Shown: positions 1-7,535 of the stretch, in pieces
Numbering within the stretch: position 1 is the stretch's first letter
Layout: the number at the start of each line of letters is the position of its first letter
Assembly: GCA_938022345.1 (NCBI GenBank)
Contig: CALIEP010000102.1
Location: forward strand, 1 to 15,999
From: an uncultured Actinomyces sp.
GTDB taxonomy: Bacteria > Actinomycetota > Actinomycetes > Actinomycetales > Actinomycetaceae
Reading direction: 5' to 3'
Length of the DNA: 15,999 nucleotides
Notes under the pieces: model-generated
What the model saw: only the letters and a program-made list of their open reading frames with translations
Databases searched by the model: none
What the model was told of the DNA's origin: nothing
Position numbers and translations under genes: made by a program

Positions 1-877
1 GAGCTTGCCATTCCTCCATCGCCTGCGCAGCATGCGGATGGCGCTGCGCTTCCTATGCTTCTAACTCACGGATACGCGACTGTGCGCGTGCCTCTTCTTC
101 TTGAAGGGAGGTCAAGCGTTCATGCTGTGTGCCCGCGTCCTCGGAACCGCGACGAAGCTTATCGCGAGCAATGACCAAATCATCAGCTAACAATCGCGCC
201 TTTGCATCACGTACCCGTGCCTGAATGATCGACGCACGCCGGGCAATTTTTGCCTGACGGGCGAGCGGACGTAATTGACGTTCAATCTCACTGGTTAGAT
301 CAAGAACGCGAACCAGGTTCTGATCCATATCTGAGAGCTTTCGAAGCGCGCGCTCTTTCCGCCTGCGGTGCTTGAGCACTCCTGCTGCTTCTTCAATGAA
401 GCCGCGTCGTTCCTCGGGAGTCGAGGACAAAATCGTATCCAGCTGGCCTTGACCGACAATGACATGCATCTGCCGCCCCATGCCGGTATCCGAAAGGAGC
501 TCTTGAATATCTAAGAGCCTAGCGGGCGTTCCATTGATGGCGTATTCACTTCCACCCCCGCGAAAAAGCGTGCGCGAAATAGTGACTTCGGAATAGTCAA
601 TGGGGATAAGGCCATCTGAATTATCAATAGTGAGATCAACTTTAGCACGCCCCAATGCGGCCCGGCCAGATGTGCCGGCGAAGATCACGTCCGCCATATT
701 GGCGCCGCGCAGAGTCTTTGCCCCCTGCTCCCCCATCACCCAAGCAAGAGCATCAACAACATTAGATTTGCCGGAACCATTGGGACCGACGACACAGGTA
801 ATCCCCGGTTCAAGGCGAAGAGTCGTTGCGCTGGCGAAGGATTTGAATCCTCTCAGAGACAGGGTTTTCAGGTGCAC
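1..877 (-). CDS. smc: Chromosome segregation ATPase SMC, N-terminal part, with in-frame TAG
   Basis: SMC is a DNA-organising ATPase of the bacterial condensin complex. The GTG start at 877 gives the usual SMC opening (MHLKTLSLRGFKSFA), followed by Walker A GPNGSGKS at residues 31-38, the VGQGQ segment near 142-146 with EERRGFIEEAAGVLKHR behind it, and then charged coiled-coil sequence. Family members are about 1,150-1,200 residues, so most of the gene, including the hinge and Walker B half, lies beyond the left edge. After residue 274 there is a TAG at 53-55. The same frame then continues as EAQRHPHAAQAMEEWQ, which looks like ordinary SMC coiled coil, so the codon lies inside the gene and is not its natural end. 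The 45-base gap to dhaM upstream allows co-transcription. The ribosome binding site is weak. Identification is certain; whether full-length protein is made is not. Confidence 0.93.
53..55 (-). other. In-frame amber codon inside smc
   Basis: This is TAG on the minus strand, between ...RIRELEA and EAQRHPHAAQ. Both sides are alpha-helical coiled-coil-like sequence in one continuous frame. No start codon with a good binding site follows that would suggest a new gene. Confidence 0.85.
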
Positions 878-922
878 GAGACCCAGCCTAAAGCTTCCTG
901 AAGGTTTTCAGCGGATTATTGC

Positions 923-1675
923 TCAATGCGTGCCGCCCTCGAGCATATCGCGGGCGAGTTCCAACGCTTTGTCGCAATCAGGTCCCTGAGCGCTAACATG
1001 GACGTGCTCACCATGGCGCACTCCCAATGACATAATTTCAAGGACAGACGAGGCATCAACAGCGTTAATCCAGACCTGAACATCCAAGGATGCGAGTGCA
1101 CGAACAAGAAGAGCAGCGGGACGTGCGTGTAAGCCTGCAGGATCAGTGACAACCATATCGGCTTCGCGAAGCTTCTTCGACGCATCTAGAGACGAGAACG
1201 CATTCGAATTCGCGTCTAGGCTCACGCTAGTGATCTGTCCAAGTTCACTGCGCGCTCTGCCCGCCATATCGATGACGCTCTGATAGGCAGCTGCAGCAAC
1301 TTGACGAAGTCCCAATCCGCCTCGTGCAGCAACAGCTGCAGCAATTGTGCCCTCAACAAGTGGTGCATTGATGCACATGCAGTCTTTTGGATCGCCCCGG
1401 AGTTCAAGGGCTGTCTGGGCCACCATGGTTGCCGAGCCAAGGTCACACATCAAAAGAACGCCCCTGCAGCATTCTTCATCACCTGGTTTGTGAACCTGCG
1501 CCAAAGCGCGGTCGAGCGCGTTTTCTACTTTGTGCATGGATGTACCCAAAGCACCGGTGTCATCCCCAGCCGCGATCTCAAAGTGGACATCGGGGGCCAT
1601 CTGCGTCGCGAGGTCAACGACTCCCTTTGCCAGTTCATGGCTGTGAGAAATGATCACAAAAGAAACACGCGCCAT
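923..1675 (-). CDS. dhaM: PTS-dependent dihydroxyacetone kinase phosphotransferase DhaM (EIIA-HPr)
   Basis: DhaM passes phosphate from the PTS to the ADP bound in DhaL. The 250-residue protein has two domains. An EIIA-mannose-type domain carries the phosphorylatable histidine in VIISHSHELAKG (H11). From about residue 171 there is an HPr domain with the active-site motif GLHARP (H183) and the conserved DASSVLEIMSLGV stretch. The fused HPr suggests it receives phosphate from enzyme I directly; the third, EI-like domain present in some DhaM proteins is absent. The ATG at 1675 lies 9 bases after the dhaL stop, and AGGA, overlapping that TAG, supplies the ribosome binding site. The gene ends in TGA. 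It belongs to the dhaK-dhaL-dhaM operon. Confidence 0.95.
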   Translation of the reverse strand: MARVSFVIISHSHELAKGVVDLATQMAPDVHFEIAAGDDTGALGTSMHKVENALDRALAQVHKPGDEECCRGVLLMCDLGSATMVAQTALELRGDPKDCMCINAPLVEGTIAAAVAARGGLGLRQVAAAAYQSVIDMAGRARSELGQITSVSLDANSNAFSSLDASKKLREADMVVTDPAGLHARPAALLVRALASLDVQVWINAVDASSVLEIMSLGVRHGEHVHVSAQGPDCDKALELARDMLEGGTH

Positions 1676-1684
1676 TGGGGTGTC

Positions 1685-2326
1685 CTATTCTTCAGCGGCA
1701 GCGCGCGCTGCCTGCATGATGATGATTGCGGATGAAACGGCACCCGGGTCTAGATGCCCAACGGAACGTTCACCCAGGTAGGATGCGCGCCCTTTCAGAG
1801 CTTTCATTCCTTCGGTGAGGGTAGCGCCGCGCTGCGCAGCTTGGGCAGCGCTAGAGAGAACCTCATCAACAGAGGCACCTTTCTCACACGCATCGCGAGC
1901 AGCATGAGCGGCGGGAAGCCACGCGTCAAGCATGGTCTTGTCCCCGGCCTCGGCATTCCCTCGGTGGGCAATACCTTCCGCGATGGCCTCGTACAGGAGC
2001 GCGATTGTTTCGCTAGCGCCAAGATCGGGGTGCTCTGCAATGGCGCGGCCTCCGCGAAGGAAGCCGGTCCCATACAGGGGACCCGAGGCCCCGCCAACGT
2101 GGGCAAGCAAGGTCTTTGCGACCAGGGTGAGCCCTTCGCAGAGGGAGGCAGGAGCTTGTTCTTCGATGAGGCGGCGAACCTCAGTGAAGCCTCGCGTGAT
2201 ATTGATGCCGTGGTCACCGTCACCAATCTGTCGGTCAAGTTCAGTCAGTCGTTCTTCATCTCGAAGCAAAGCGGTGGCGCAAAGGTCCATCCATTGCTCG
2301 AGCCATTGTGTGTTGATGGTGGTCAT
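1685..2326 (-). CDS. dhaL: Dihydroxyacetone kinase ADP-binding subunit DhaL
   Basis: DhaL holds ADP as a permanent cofactor, which DhaM rephosphorylates, and transfers the phosphate to dihydroxyacetone on DhaK. The 213 residues match the usual length. Visible signatures are the metal/nucleotide motif DRQIGDGDHG (D31, D36, D38), the glycine-rich loop GGASGPLYGTGFLR at 78-91, and the C-terminal GRASYLGERSVGHLDPGA region. The ATG overlaps the dhaK stop by one base (TAATG), a sign of translational coupling. The stop is TAG, placed just where family members end. The dhaM reading frame happens to be the same, so any TAG readthrough would give a DhaL-DhaM fusion. Confidence 0.95.
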   Translation of the reverse strand: MTTINTQWLEQWMDLCATALLRDEERLTELDRQIGDGDHGINITRGFTEVRRLIEEQAPASLCEGLTLVAKTLLAHVGGASGPLYGTGFLRGGRAIAEHPDLGASETIALLYEAIAEGIAHRGNAEAGDKTMLDAWLPAAHAARDACEKGASVDEVLSSAAQAAQRGATLTEGMKALKGRASYLGERSVGHLDPGAVSSAIIIMQAARAAAEE

Positions 2327-3231
2327 TATTCACTCCATGAGGGGGCAAGTGTCGGAGCATCGTAAAGGCTAAGGATATCTGGATTTGCGCGCATAAGTGT
2401 GATTGACAGCCCGTCCATGTCCGCACTGGTGACGAATCGTCCAACTTTGGTGCGCGCAATATTTATACCTGCGTTTTCTGCGTGTTTATTGACGCTCAGA
2501 AGCGCACTTTCAATATCATTCGGGTCTGCCTGTCCAAGATCATTGACCAGGACGATCAAAGGATCATCTCCAGGGACAAGTTGGGAAAAAACCTCATCGA
2601 CGCAGTGTTCGATCACTTCACTGCGCTGTGAGAAGGCGCGACGATCTACTCCTCTCTCGCCGTGGATCCCCACTCCTAGTTCAGCCTGTCCTGTGGGGAT
2701 ATCAAAAACGGGGACTCCCTGCCCATCTGAGGGAGCGCGGAATGCGACGCCGTAGCTGACAATGGATTCACTGATTTGATTGGCAAGCGAGGCGAGTTCT
2801 TCGCTGGCCTGTCCCAGCCAGGCTGCAGCGCCCAGAATTTTCTCATAGAGCACGGTCCCCGCAATCCCGCGAGCGCCTTGAGATACCTCTCGAGTCGCGC
2901 AATCATCGCAGACGCGAATCAGCGTGCATTCAAGCCCAGAAGCTGCCGCTAGCTCCGCGGCCAACTCAAAATTCAATACATCGCCGGTGTAGTTCTTCAC
3001 CAATGCGACGATCGTATTCACACCCAGTTCGGCAGTAGCTTCTTCCATCAACTGGGCAATGTCAGGCGCTGAGGGTGATGTAAAACGAGGCCCCGTCACG
3101 CAAGCGTGAAGCATCCCAGGAGCAACAAATCCGGAATCAAGGGGCTCATGTCCGCCACCGCCACCGGAAATGAAGGCGAGAGCAGGGGGCGAATCTGAGC
3201 GGACGGCGATCACAACTTGCGATTTAGTCAA
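2326..3231 (-). CDS. dhaK: Dihydroxyacetone kinase substrate-binding subunit DhaK, short N-terminus
   Basis: DhaK binds dihydroxyacetone covalently through a histidine. From memory of E. coli DhaK, H28 (GGGGGHEP), D84 (KNYTGD) and H190 (GVGIHGERGVDRR) correspond to H56, D109 and H218, so the substrate site looks intact. The 301-residue protein is shorter than usual (about 330-356), mainly because roughly 28 N-terminal residues, the opening helix, are missing. The start chosen is TTG at 3231, preceded by AAAGGGG about 9 bases away. The same frame upstream meets TGA at 3250-3252 and shows no DhaK-like residues, and only 91 bases separate it from folC. A TATTAT at 3271-3266 could be a -10 box, but no convincing -35 accompanies it. 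The motifs favour a functional enzyme; the short N-terminus leaves some doubt. Confidence 0.92.
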   Translation of the reverse strand: MTKSQVVIAVRSDSPPALAFISGGGGGHEPLDSGFVAPGMLHACVTGPRFTSPSAPDIAQLMEEATAELGVNTIVALVKNYTGDVLNFELAAELAAASGLECTLIRVCDDCATREVSQGARGIAGTVLYEKILGAAAWLGQASEELASLANQISESIVSYGVAFRAPSDGQGVPVFDIPTGQAELGVGIHGERGVDRRAFSQRSEVIEHCVDEVFSQLVPGDDPLIVLVNDLGQADPNDIESALLSVNKHAENAGINIARTKVGRFVTSADMDGLSITLMRANPDILSLYDAPTLAPSWSE

Positions 3232-3322
3232 CCGTATCCACCCCTTTGATCAGGTCCTTCGCTTCATAATACCCGTGTGCATCCTGAAAATACTAGGGCA
3301 CTCGAGTACTCAGCTGAGGTGT

Positions 3323-5026
3323 TCAGGGGCGAATATCCATTAATCGCAAAACCTCGCCGGCCAACAAAACCGAACCGAAGACGACAACACCCGTCGCAGG
3401 TGCACTCTCATCCCCAGATTCGCCAAGGTTTACCGCGGTTGCGATTGCTTCGAGGATGTCTTCTTGAACATCGACGCGGTCGGAGCCAAAAACTTCGCGT
3501 GCAATCTGTGCAATTTCTTCCGCAGGCTTTGCTCGAGTTCCGGGCATCTGCGTAATGACGATGGAGTCCAGATAGGGTTCGACCTCACCGAGAACCCCCT
3601 CGATGTCCTTATCTCCCATTGCCGAGTACACGCCAACGACTCGCTCGAAGTCAAAGGCCTCGGAAATCTACTCACCCAGGGTGTGCGCACCAGCTGGGTT
3701 GTGTGCAGCGTCAACGATAATCGTCGGCGAGTGGCGAACGACCTGAAGACGTCCCGGCGATGTCGCGCTCAGCATTCCAGCCTCGACCACCTTGGCGTCC
3801 AGAGCGCGTCCTCCCATGAACGCCTCAACTGCTGCGATAGCCGCTGCCGCATTGCTTGCCTGGTAATCACCAAAGAGAGGGACAAAAACATCCTCGTAGA
3901 CCGCGGCGGGTGTGCGTACGGTAATCATCTGCCCGCCGACTCCCAGCTGACGATCCATGACTTCATAGTCCCTGCCTTCAAGGCGAACAATCGCATCGAC
4001 CTGGGCGGCGCGCTCTTCAATGACGCGAAGAGCTTCTTCTTGTTGCTTGGCAACAATCACGATCTGTCCAGGCTTGATAATGCCTGCTTTTTCTTCCGCA
4101 ATTTCACGAATTGTCGAGCCCAGCCATTTTTCGTGATCGATAGCGATGGGCATGATGACGCCAACACCAGCATCGATCACATTCGTTGCATCCCAGCGAC
4201 CACCCATACCAACTTCGACGACGGCAGCATCGACGGGGTGATCAGCAAATGCTGCGAAGGCCATGACAGTAAAGACCTCAAAGAAGGACAGTTTCGTCCC
4301 ATCAGTTTCGGCGTGGGCACGGTCCACCATCTCAATGTAGGGTGCAATGTCCTCCCACGTGCGAACGAATTCATCGGGAGAAATTGAGTCTCCTTCAATC
4401 GTGATGCGCTCGCGAACATCAACCAGATGCGGCGAGGTAAAGCGACCAGTACGCACGCCAAAGGCACCCAGGAGCGCATCGATCATGCGGGTCGTGGAGG
4501 TCTTCCCATTCGTTCCAGTGATGTGAACGCTGGGGTAGCTATTTTGAGGGTCACCCAAGATGTCCAGGGTTTCGGTCACGCGGTCAAGGGTTGGCTGAAC
4601 CTGGTGCTCAGGAACGCGAGCGATGATCTGTTGGTAGATTTCTTCAACTCGCTCGAGGACTGCTGCTGTGTGTGCGGCATCGTCAAGGGCCTCGCGGTGC
4701 GCATCTTCTGCACGGCGTTCAGCCAGCTCTTCCTCCCAGTCTTCACCCCACTGCGAGTAGTCGCCTTCGAGCTCAGCAACAATGGAAGGATCCGGCCCCA
4801 AAAGCATGGAATTCAAAGCCAAAGCTTCCAAGGCAAGATCGCGTTCGCTCACTTCTTCTTGCTGATCGTCGCCGACTAAGTCTTCGTCATCAACGCGATC
4901 GGCTTCTTCAAGGTAGGGAATGAGGTCTGCAGGAATTGTCCCCGAACGCTGCTCTTCTTGCGATGCGCGAGCGGCTTGCTCCGCCTCGTCATGCGAATGG
5001 TGCGCGAAGAATGATTCCCCAGTCAT
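3323..5026 (-). CDS. folC: Folylpolyglutamate synthase FolC with acidic N-terminal extension and in-frame TAG
   Basis: FolC adds glutamates to folates (in many bacteria it also makes dihydrofolate). The ATG at 5026 follows an excellent site (GGGAGGACTC). Residues 1 to about 124 form an acidic, Glu/Asp/Ala-rich extension not typical of FolC. The enzyme proper begins near VEEIYQQIIARVPE and has the P-loop GTNGKTS (171-177), GRFTSPHLVDVRERI (194-208), a GMGGRWDATN motif and the C-terminal-domain motif DAAHNPAGAH. After residue 452 there is a TAG (3668-3670). The same frame resumes as ISEAFDFERVVGVYSAMGDKD, the expected continuation of the Mur-ligase C-terminal domain, and ends at TGA (3323-3325), giving 567 codons. 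If TAG stops translation, the product lacks about 115 residues of that domain and is probably inactive. It is first in the leftward folC-dha-smc cluster. Confidence 0.92.
3668..3670 (-). other. In-frame amber codon inside folC
   Basis: This is TAG between AGAHTLGE and ISEAFDFERVVG. FolC proteins are normally continuous here (the NPAGA..LA.A...AFDF pattern), so the codon falls inside the C-terminal domain. A downstream restart at 3631 (ATG, MYSAMGDKD) would begin mid-domain and has no family precedent I know of. Confidence 0.88.
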
Positions 5027-5053
5027 GAGTCCTCCCTAAGTTGAGCTGGGCCT

Positions 5054-5059
5054 ATTCTA
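5054..5059 (-). promoter_or_regulatory. Possible -10 box for folC
   Basis: TAGAAT on the minus strand lies about 28 bases upstream of the folC start, at a plausible distance for a promoter with a short leader. No clear -35 hexamer is found 16-18 bases further upstream, so this is a weak call. Confidence 0.25.
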
Positions 5060-5155
5060 TCGACGAGGCCATGGAGGCGCTGCGTTTGCAGGTATCGTTG
5101 CGTGGATGCGAAGGAAGAGATTTCGCCAGATGCGTGCGTAAACGTAAACTTGGAG

Positions 5156-5172
5156 CGTTTAATCATTAAACG
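5156..5172. promoter_or_regulatory. 17-base palindrome, operator-like, before the proline-rich gene array
   Basis: CGTTTAATCATTAAACG is two perfect 8-base arms around one base. It lies 21 bases before the first ATG of the array. Just upstream, CGTAAA occurs twice in tandem (5137-5148), and TAAAC (5145-5149) pairs with GTTTA (5157-5161). TAAACT at 5145-5150 could serve as a -10, with the weak TTTCGC (5121-5126) as -35. In that case the palindrome would overlap the start of transcription, a usual place for a repressor site. The palindrome is seen directly; its role is inferred. Confidence 0.45.
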
Positions 5173-5193
5173 AGGGAGATCTGCGAGGAACAT

Positions 5194-6153
5194 ATGTCTG
5201 ATTTTCCACCAAATTCTGGATACCCCGCCCCCCAGGGGCCTCCTCTAATTCCTCAAGGCGGAGCTTACCCGCAACCACAACCCCCTTATCAGGCCCCCCA
5301 AACTCCGTATGTCGAACATCCAAAGAACCCCACTTCTAAGGGACCGATCATCGCATGGATAGCGGTCGTGACCGTTCTTGCATTGACTCTTGTCTTTTTC
5401 TTGTGGCGCACGTCTAGCCACGGTGCGTCACCGTCGCCAAGTCCAAGTGCCCCTGATCCTTCGTCTTCCTCATCTGCCACTCCCAATCCGAACCCTTCGC
5501 AGTCCATCGACGATGGGATTGATGAAGAGACCATTTCGAGGAGCCGTGGAGCTTGTTTAAGCGAGGTTACTAAGTCTGGGAAGGTGGACGCTGTCAACGA
5601 GATTAAAACAAAGTCAGTGCACTCTGAAGGACAATACGGCAACGGCGACACGAAGTACACGTACACGGGCACCTTGACCGGCTACGCAAAGGGTTCATCT
5701 ACAAAGAGCAACTTCGAGGTCGTTTGCAGCGTTGTTCACGCTCAATCAAGTAATACGTTCAACGTTTTAGGAAAAGTGAGCCTCACACGGCTCACCGATC
5801 CCTCACAATCTTCTTCGCCGGCTCCGACACCGACTAGGAAGTTCCACGATGATGACATCGACGAGAAAACATGGATGATCATCTTTGAAAAGTGCTCAAA
5901 CGCTTCACCACAGTCTCTTCGTGACGATTACAAAGTCATGGCAGTGTCAATCGATTACCTCAAGAAAACCGCGACATTGAGCAATGGCGACGAGGAGTAC
6001 GAGCTGACCGGAAAAGTTCAAGCAGAACGTAAGAACAAGGAAGATACCGATTTCTCATCAAGCCTCTTCCAAATGAAATGCACCGCGACTCATGTGAAGA
6101 CAGACGATTCATATGATGTGAAGGCCGAGATTGATCCGAATCCGATCCAATGA
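5194..6153 (+). CDS. Proline-rich single-pass membrane protein with two Cys-pair outer modules (family unknown)
   Basis: I do not recognise a named family. The 319-residue protein has a Pro/Gln/Tyr-rich N-terminus (1-47; GYPAPQ, QGGAYPQPQ, no signal peptide), one hydrophobic segment (about 51-71, ending FFLWR) and a Ser/Pro linker (76-105). Two related modules follow (about 107-200 and 220-315), each opening with D-D-x-I-D-E and holding two cysteines (C121/C178; C234/C296), joined by a second Ser/Pro/Thr linker. The N-terminus is probably inside and the modules outside, possibly each with a disulfide. The start at ATG 5194 follows GAGGAA at short spacing. It is the first of three or four tandem paralogs, and the next gene's start is 11 bases after its TGA. 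Cell-envelope function is inferred only. Confidence 0.88.
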   Translation: MSDFPPNSGYPAPQGPPLIPQGGAYPQPQPPYQAPQTPYVEHPKNPTSKGPIIAWIAVVTVLALTLVFFLWRTSSHGASPSPSPSAPDPSSSSSATPNPNPSQSIDDGIDEETISRSRGACLSEVTKSGKVDAVNEIKTKSVHSEGQYGNGDTKYTYTGTLTGYAKGSSTKSNFEVVCSVVHAQSSNTFNVLGKVSLTRLTDPSQSSSPAPTPTRKFHDDDIDEKTWMIIFEKCSNASPQSLRDDYKVMAVSIDYLKKTATLSNGDEEYELTGKVQAERKNKEDTDFSSSLFQMKCTATHVKTDDSYDVKAEIDPNPIQ

Positions 6154-6164
6154 ACGAGGAACTC

Positions 6165-6815
6165 ATGTCTGATTTCTCTCCCACCCCGGGCTACCCGGCT
6201 CCCCAAGGTAGCCCCCAGTTCCCCCAAGGAAGCGCCTATCCACCGCCTCAGGGACAATATCCTTCTCCGCAAACGCCGAATCCACTACCGGCAACTTCAA
6301 AGAGCATCATCAAGCTCATTGTCTGGATTTCAGCTGTCTTCGTCCTTCTTGCGGTCGCAGCCTTCTTCGCCTGGCGATCTTTAACTCGGGGAGCATCTCC
6401 GACTCCAACCCCGGTATCACCATCATCGAACGCAACTACCTCTTCTGACAGCGGAGAAAAAGTCGACGACTTCACCGGAAATGATGTGGTGGCTCACTGT
6501 AGGACCGCTGTGTTAAACACCTCTCGGTTCTCAGACTTCGAAGGAATCCGGGCACTAACGATCAAAGAAATCGGACGCTACGGTGATGCCGGCACTCAAT
6601 ATATGATGACCGGTTTAGTTTCGGGAACAAACGGATCCAATTCCATGGAAACTTATCGAATGACGTGTACCGCTGTTGTGGCAGACGAACCGGCAAAGGT
6701 CGGGGTCGGCTTTGTCTTAGATACCACCAGCGTAGAGATTGAGCCCACGCCTGTTTCGACCCCTGCTGTCTCAGATAGTTCAACTCCGACACCCGTTGTT
6801 AAGAAGACCCCATGA
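6165..6815 (+). CDS. Proline-rich single-pass membrane protein, one Cys-pair module (paralog 2)
   Basis: Paralog of the preceding gene, 216 residues. It has a Pro-rich N-terminus (MSDFSPTPGYPAPQG, QGSAYPPPQGQY), a membrane segment (about 48-71, ending FFAWR), a Pro/Thr/Ser linker and a single outer module with C112 and C168. It then ends in a second Pro/Thr/Ser tail (EPTPVSTPAV...), which in paralog 1 leads into module 2, so this copy may have lost its second module. The start is ATG 6165, because it restores the family opening and follows GAGGA at the same spacing as in paralog 1; the ATG at 6150 lacks both. The TGA overlaps the next ATG (ATGA), so translation is probably coupled. Function unknown. 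Confidence 0.87.
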   Translation: MSDFSPTPGYPAPQGSPQFPQGSAYPPPQGQYPSPQTPNPLPATSKSIIKLIVWISAVFVLLAVAAFFAWRSLTRGASPTPTPVSPSSNATTSSDSGEKVDDFTGNDVVAHCRTAVLNTSRFSDFEGIRALTIKEIGRYGDAGTQYMMTGLVSGTNGSNSMETYRMTCTAVVADEPAKVGVGFVLDTTSVEIEPTPVSTPAVSDSSTPTPVVKKTP

Positions 6816-7432
6816 CTAATTTCACCCCTTACCCCGAATACCCTCATCCTCAGTGGACTCCACAGTTTCCACAAGGCGGCGTTTACCCGCCATTCCAGGG
6901 ACAATACCAGCCCCAGCAATCCCCGTATTCTGAGCCTCCAAAGCCCCCGGTGAATAAAGGGCAGATCATGATCTGGGTTGCGTTTATTACGGTCCTGGCG
7001 TTGGTTGCTGTCTTTTTCTTGTGGCGCAGTTTCACTCCTCAGGTGGCACCGACTCCTACGCCAACATCTGCGGCACCCGTTCCAAACGAATCAACGTCAA
7101 GTACCTCCCCATCGGCTTCTCCGACGAAGAAAAAGACTTCTTCTACGCCGACACCTACTCGTTTCTCTGGCATCGACTACAACGTGGCGGTTCTCGTTGA
7201 AAAGAGCTGTACCGAGGCCATTAAACAGAATGTTGATCAGAAATACGATCGAACCCAAGTTAATGACATGCGTAGGTCTGAGACTCCGAATGGAGACATG
7301 AATTTTGATGTTTCGATCTACGGATATAAAGGCGTTACTCAATATCTTCTTGAGTGCAAGGTTGCTCACCCGAGGTGGAGTGATATCTGGGCAACAGAAG
7401 AGATCACTGTGCACGAGAATCCCGTGAAATAG
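6812..7432 (+). CDS. Proline-rich single-pass membrane protein, one Cys-pair module (paralog 3)
   Basis: Third paralog, 206 residues, starting at the ATG that overlaps the preceding stop codon. It has MTNFTPYPEYPHPQ and QGGVYPPFQGQY in a Pro-rich N-terminus, a membrane segment at about 51-71 ending FFLWR, and a long Pro/Ser/Thr/Lys linker (78-117). One outer module carries C133 and C182 (GDMNFDVSIYGYKG between them). The module is shorter than in paralogs 1 and 2. It ends with TAG, 14 bases before a strong hairpin that probably closes the transcription unit. The three proteins are clearly related in architecture but diverged in sequence, which suggests an old duplication or diversifying selection. 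Function unknown. Confidence 0.87.
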   Translation: MTNFTPYPEYPHPQWTPQFPQGGVYPPFQGQYQPQQSPYSEPPKPPVNKGQIMIWVAFITVLALVAVFFLWRSFTPQVAPTPTPTSAAPVPNESTSSTSPSASPTKKKTSSTPTPTRFSGIDYNVAVLVEKSCTEAIKQNVDQKYDRTQVNDMRRSETPNGDMNFDVSIYGYKGVTQYLLECKVAHPRWSDIWATEEITVHENPVK

Positions 7433-7446
7433 GAGTATCCCCTTGT

Positions 7447-7499
7447 TTTTCTTCTCGTTGCTCCCCTTACGATCTGTAAGGGGAGCAACGAGAAGAAAA
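7447..7499 (+). terminator. 24-bp perfect inverted repeat, probable terminator hairpin
   Basis: The arms at 7447-7470 and 7476-7499 are exact reverse complements around the 5-base loop GATCT, beginning TTTTCTTCTCG and ending CGAGAAGAAAA. It follows the paralog 3 stop by 14 bases. No T-run follows the stem on either strand, so it is not a textbook intrinsic terminator; U-less hairpin terminators have been proposed in actinobacteria. Confidence 0.65.
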
Positions 7500-7535
7500 C
7501 TGTATTCGTCATTTACATTCGTAAAAGAGAATTAG

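Noticed and set aside
3250..3282. Ten-codon leader peptide (MHTGIMKRRT) before dhaK
   Set aside because: It has no ribosome binding site and no attenuator-like pairing; it is more simply explained as a chance open stretch in the dhaK frame.
3668..3670. Pyrrolysine or another programmed special amino acid at the TAG codons
   Set aside because: These families are not known to use pyrrolysine, and I see no pylT-like tRNA, pyl gene or shared structure next to the three codons.
3464..4387. 307-codon open frame on the plus strand opposite folC
   Set aside because: It lies wholly over the clear folC frame, and its translation is low-complexity antisense sequence without motifs or a ribosome binding site.
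7447..7499. Insertion-sequence end or CRISPR repeat
   Set aside because: There is only one palindrome, with no transposase, no spaced repeats and no target duplication visible.
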